Below are positions 15,052-17,380 of a DNA stretch of 17,380 bases, one piece after another; the stretch's first letter is position 1, and each line of letters starts with the position of its first letter. The notes under the pieces are model-generated. The model was not told the DNA's origin. It was given only the letters and a program-made list of their open reading frames with translations, and ran no database searches. The position numbers and the translations under genes are program-made. Source of the DNA: an uncultured Treponema sp. (GTDB lineage Bacteria > Spirochaetota > Spirochaetia > Treponematales > Treponemataceae); contig CAJOQA010000202.1 of the NCBI GenBank assembly GCA_905236465.1, positions 1 through 17,380 of the forward strand, written 5' to 3'.

Positions 15052-15579
15052 ATGGTTTGTGATTTTTGCAATGAAAGAGATGCCGTTATTTTTTTAGAGC
15101 AGGTTGACAGCAATGGTCAGAAACGTAAGATTAATATCTGCATGGAATGTGCTATGGAAAGGGGAATAAGCCCTAATCCCAAGAGTATAGAATCCTCTAT
15201 TGGGGAGCTTTTTAAAGAGATTGCAAATGTTTCTAAAAAAATTATTGCTGATAATTCCAGGATGTGTCCCGTTTGCGGAACAAGCATAGCTTCAATCCGC
15301 AAAAGCAAAATTGTAGGTTGCCCTGAATGTTATGCAATTTTTAAGGCTGATATAAGAAAAATACTCAATGACAAGGGAATTTCTTCTTTTTACACAGGTT
15401 CCATGCCAGAACGCCTTTCTACAGTTCACTCTGTTTTAAATGACAGGGTTGCTTTACAAAACAAAATGGACGATGCTGTGGCCCATGAGGACTATGAAAA
15501 GGCCGCTATGTACCGTGACTACTTAAAGGCTTTGGAAAATAGCGCTGTTGCTGACGGGGAGGATTCTGGTAGTGAGTGA
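15052..15579 (+). CDS. mcsA: McsA-like zinc-finger/UVR protein, ClpC-McsB cofactor
   Basis: This is a 175-residue cytoplasmic protein. It has four CxxC pairs, as in McsA: Cys3/Cys6 (CDFC), Cys30/Cys33 (CMEC), Cys72/Cys75 (CPVC) and Cys90/Cys93 (CPEC). They should hold two zinc ions. The C-terminal UVR motif (about residues 135-161, LQNKMDDAVAHEDYEKAAMYRDYLKAL) is the kind used to contact ClpC or UvrB-type partners. In Bacillus, McsA activates the protein-arginine kinase McsB and links it to ClpC. Here all zinc ligands are intact even though the partner kinase looks degenerate. AGGGG at 15042-15046 precedes the ATG. The 3' end overlaps mcsB by 8 bases. Gene order mcsA-mcsB-clpC supports the assignment. 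Confidence 0.93.
   Translation: MVCDFCNERDAVIFLEQVDSNGQKRKINICMECAMERGISPNPKSIESSIGELFKEIANVSKKIIADNSRMCPVCGTSIASIRKSKIVGCPECYAIFKADIRKILNDKGISSFYTGSMPERLSTVHSVLNDRVALQNKMDDAVAHEDYEKAAMYRDYLKALENSAVADGEDSGSE
15556..15562 (+). promoter_or_regulatory. Ribosome binding site fixing a GTG start for mcsB
   Basis: GGGGAGG inside the end of mcsA lies 9 bases before GTG 15572. The open frame upstream to TTG 15548 would contain this site as coding sequence and add residues not expected for McsB, so GTG 15572 is preferred. Confidence 0.75.
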
Positions 15580-16666
15580 ACATGATACCTGGTATGCCTG
15601 TTCCGGCTATGAAAATGATGTAGTGCTTGCTACAAAGGTAAAGCTTTCTAGAAACTTGGCAAATTTTCCCTTTCCCTCAAAATTAAAGGGGGGCGATGGT
15701 GAGCGGATACAATCCCTAGTTTTTGATGCCTTCAATCATTTTGAGGATGGGGAAGACTTTCAAGCTATAGCGGTAAACCGTTTAGATGAACTTAGTGGCA
15801 GAATTTTACAGGAACGGGGTGTTTTAGAAGCGTTGGATGTAAAAGCCCCTTCTTTTAAAGATTCAGGGGTTATTTTGCGAACTGATGGCAGGGTCTCTTG
15901 TACTGTGAATATTATTGACCATGTAAACCTGGCAGCGTTTGCTCCTGGGATGAATTTTGATGAAGCTATCCGTTTAGCAAAAGATATTGATAGTGGCCTG
16001 CAAAAGAAGTTACAGTTTGCCGCAAGCTATGATTTTGGCTACTTAACATCTCGGGTAGAAGATGCCGGTAGCGGTATGAAGCTTTTTGCTAGGTTGCATC
16101 TTCCTTCCCTTGCAGCTGAAAAAAAGATTTCCCGCTTAGCAACAGAACTTACAGCCCTTGAGCTTTCCCTAACTGCCTCTTATGGCTCTGCTTCGGGTGG
16201 GGGTGCCGCATTGGGCTATTATTATGATATTTCTTCTATTAATAGCCAAACAGGAACTGAATTTGATCAGTTGGCCCAGATTGCTTCTGCTGTGAAAAAA
16301 ATAACAGAAACTGAAAGAAATGCCCGCAATAACTGCAAGGAAAATATGAAGAGTTTTGTAAAAAACCATATCTGCAGGGCCTTAGCCTTAGCAAGGGCTT
16401 CTATTTTTATGCCTTTAAGAGAAGCTGTAGATATTATTGGTGGTGTGAAGTGGGGACTTGACATTGGTTTTCTTGAAGGGGCAAGTGACAGCGACTTGTA
16501 TGCGCTTTTGTATAGAATTCAAGAAGCTCACCTTGAATATGTCTTAAAGAATGGTTCCCTGACCTTTGAAAAAGATATAGAAACTACTGTGATGAAAAAT
16601 GAAAGGCTTAGGGCCCTCATTTTGCAAGAAGCATTTCAAAAAATTCAGATTATAGGAGGTGTTTAA
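15572..16666 (+). CDS. mcsB: McsB-like protein-arginine kinase homologue, probable pseudokinase
   Basis: This is a 364-residue protein of the ATP:guanido phosphotransferase (McsB) family, between mcsA and clpC. Family landmarks align along the whole length: VLATKVKLSRNLANFPFP (18-35), NIIDHVNLAAFAPG (113-126), GYLTSRVEDAGSGMKLFARLHLP (156-178), SYGSASGGG (203-211) and VKWGLDIGFLEG (292-303). The catalytic positions are not kept. Using Limulus arginine kinase numbering, R124 and R126 are Lys22 and Lys24. E224 and E225 are Ile114 and Ile115, and R229 is Asn119. C271 is Arg161, R280 is Lys170, R309 is Thr201 and E314 is Ser206. The phospho-arginine-sensing RDXXRA is KDIETT (334-339). There is no frameshift or stop, and the frame is maintained. 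Kinase activity is unlikely; a scaffold or adaptor role with ClpC is inferred. Confidence 0.88.
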   Translation: MSEHDTWYACSGYENDVVLATKVKLSRNLANFPFPSKLKGGDGERIQSLVFDAFNHFEDGEDFQAIAVNRLDELSGRILQERGVLEALDVKAPSFKDSGVILRTDGRVSCTVNIIDHVNLAAFAPGMNFDEAIRLAKDIDSGLQKKLQFAASYDFGYLTSRVEDAGSGMKLFARLHLPSLAAEKKISRLATELTALELSLTASYGSASGGGAALGYYYDISSINSQTGTEFDQLAQIASAVKKITETERNARNNCKENMKSFVKNHICRALALARASIFMPLREAVDIIGGVKWGLDIGFLEGASDSDLYALLYRIQEAHLEYVLKNGSLTFEKDIETTVMKNERLRALILQEAFQKIQIIGGV

Positions 16667-16669
16667 ATT

Positions 16670-17380
16670 ATGGTAAAAGGATTATCCCCCCGGGCCCAAA
16701 GGCTTATTATTGCATTAGGACCAGATGAAGCTTATAGTCTTGGCAGTAAAAGCCTTGATGTTGAGCACATTCTTTTAGCTATGCTTAAATCAGCTGACGG
16801 ACTTGGATATATTGCGTTAAAGGCTTTACGAATTAACGTTCTTACCCTACAGCTTTCTATAGAACAGAATATGAGCGCAAGGCTTCCTACCCTTGAACTT
16901 TATGATTTGCCTCAATCTCAGCGGCTACAGACTTTACTTGATGCTGCTTCTGCAGAGTCCCGTTTTTTGCGTTGCGATTATGTTGGAACAGAACACATTC
17001 TTTTAGCTGCAATTGGTGAACCTGCATCCCTTATGCAGGCATATTTTAAGAAAGCGGGAATTACCTTAGAGCAGGCTAGGCAGGTTGTTATTGAAGTAGA
17101 GCATAAGGTTCCTTCTTCTGCCAAAATCGACGAAGATAAGGTTGGGCAGGTTCCTATCATGTCAGATGGGGGCTCTCAGCATAAAAGTGCAAAAATTGGA
17201 ACTGTTTTGGCCCAGTTTAGCCGCGATTTAACCGAAGAAGCCCGTGACGAAGATGCTGACCCTGTAGTTGGAAGGGATAGGGAGATTCAGAGGGTAATTC
17301 AGATTCTAAGCAGAAGGACCAAGAATAATCCTATTTTGTTAGGTGAGCCTGGTGTTGGAAAAACAGCCATTGTTGAAGGC
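16670..17380 (+). CDS. clpC: ClpC-type AAA+ unfoldase, 5' part
   Basis: These are the first 237 residues of an HSP100 unfoldase; the gene runs off the right edge. ATG 16670 follows a strong AGGAGG (16654-16659). Two Clp N repeats are visible, at about residues 5-70 (RAQRLIIALGPDEAYSLGSKSLDVEHILLAML) and 83-145 (LQTLLDAASAESRFLRCDYVGTEHILLAAI). A linker then leads into the first AAA+ module (DLTEEARDEDADPVVGRDREIQRVIQILSRRTKNN). The Walker A of this module is GEPGVGKT, the last residues in the window. The sequence around the linker and the mcsAB context indicate ClpC rather than ClpA or ClpB. The M-domain that would bind McsB is expected beyond the edge. With ClpP it would form the general protein-degradation machine. 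Confidence 0.94.
   Translation, partial: MVKGLSPRAQRLIIALGPDEAYSLGSKSLDVEHILLAMLKSADGLGYIALKALRINVLTLQLSIEQNMSARLPTLELYDLPQSQRLQTLLDAASAESRFLRCDYVGTEHILLAAIGEPASLMQAYFKKAGITLEQARQVVIEVEHKVPSSAKIDEDKVGQVPIMSDGGSQHKSAKIGTVLAQFSRDLTEEARDEDADPVVGRDREIQRVIQILSRRTKNNPILLGEPGVGKTAIVEG

Noticed and set aside
15548..15571. Upstream TTG start for mcsB
   Set aside because: It would translate the strong GGGGAGG ribosome binding site and add residues not expected at the McsB N-terminus; GTG 15572 fits better.

Overview
The window looks like part of a Treponema-type spirochete chromosome. The base composition is moderately AT-rich. The genes are tightly packed and mostly on the + strand, with starts that overlap or touch the preceding stops. 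The content combines a LolCDE-type lipoprotein exporter, TlyC, several signal-peptide TPR or envelope proteins, and a phoH-pgpH-ybeY-tlyC cluster. The genus is an inference from gene content and protein flavour; no rRNA gene is present to confirm it. No tRNA, rRNA, CRISPR array, insertion sequence or prophage gene was seen, and the longest stretch without a gene is under 100 bases.

Layout. (1) 1-3304 is an RNA-maintenance and signalling operon: the 3' end of phoH, a membrane HD phosphodiesterase of the PgpH family with an unusually short outer domain, the endoribonuclease ybeY, and the soluble CBS-domain protein tlyC. (2) 3347-6507 holds two convergent genes for exported proteins of unknown function. 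One is a TPR protein with a FlgT-C-like end, on +. The other is a fibronectin-like/TPR protein, on -. (3) 6508-6571 is a short divergent promoter region. It drives the - strand exported protein and, on +, a small protein with a Cas2-like ferredoxin-fold pattern. (4) 6951-9723 holds prfB (release factor 2), which keeps the classic programmed +1 frameshift at an in-frame UGA, followed directly by a 543-residue exported/membrane protein with a coiled coil and a PEGA-like domain. (5) 9803-15006 holds ftsY, a low-complexity YwqK-like exported protein, and a LolC-LolD-LolE-type ABC exporter. These genes concern protein targeting and envelope assembly. (6) 15052-17380 holds mcsA, mcsB and the 5' part of clpC, the Firmicutes-type protein quality-control module, here without ctsR.

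The most striking observation is in mcsB. The family fold and gene neighbourhood are kept. However, every position I can align to the phagocyte of phosphagen-kinase catalysis is replaced: five ATP-binding arginines, the catalytic Cys and both Glu. The RDXXRA phospho-arginine allosteric motif is replaced as well. The product therefore looks like a pseudokinase that may serve ClpC as an adaptor rather than as a protein-arginine kinase. Secondary points of interest are the orphan Cas2-like protein in a housekeeping locus, the shrunken extracytoplasmic domain of the PgpH homologue, and a divergent gene pair without Shine-Dalgarno sequences whose predicted promoters lie almost on top of the start codons.
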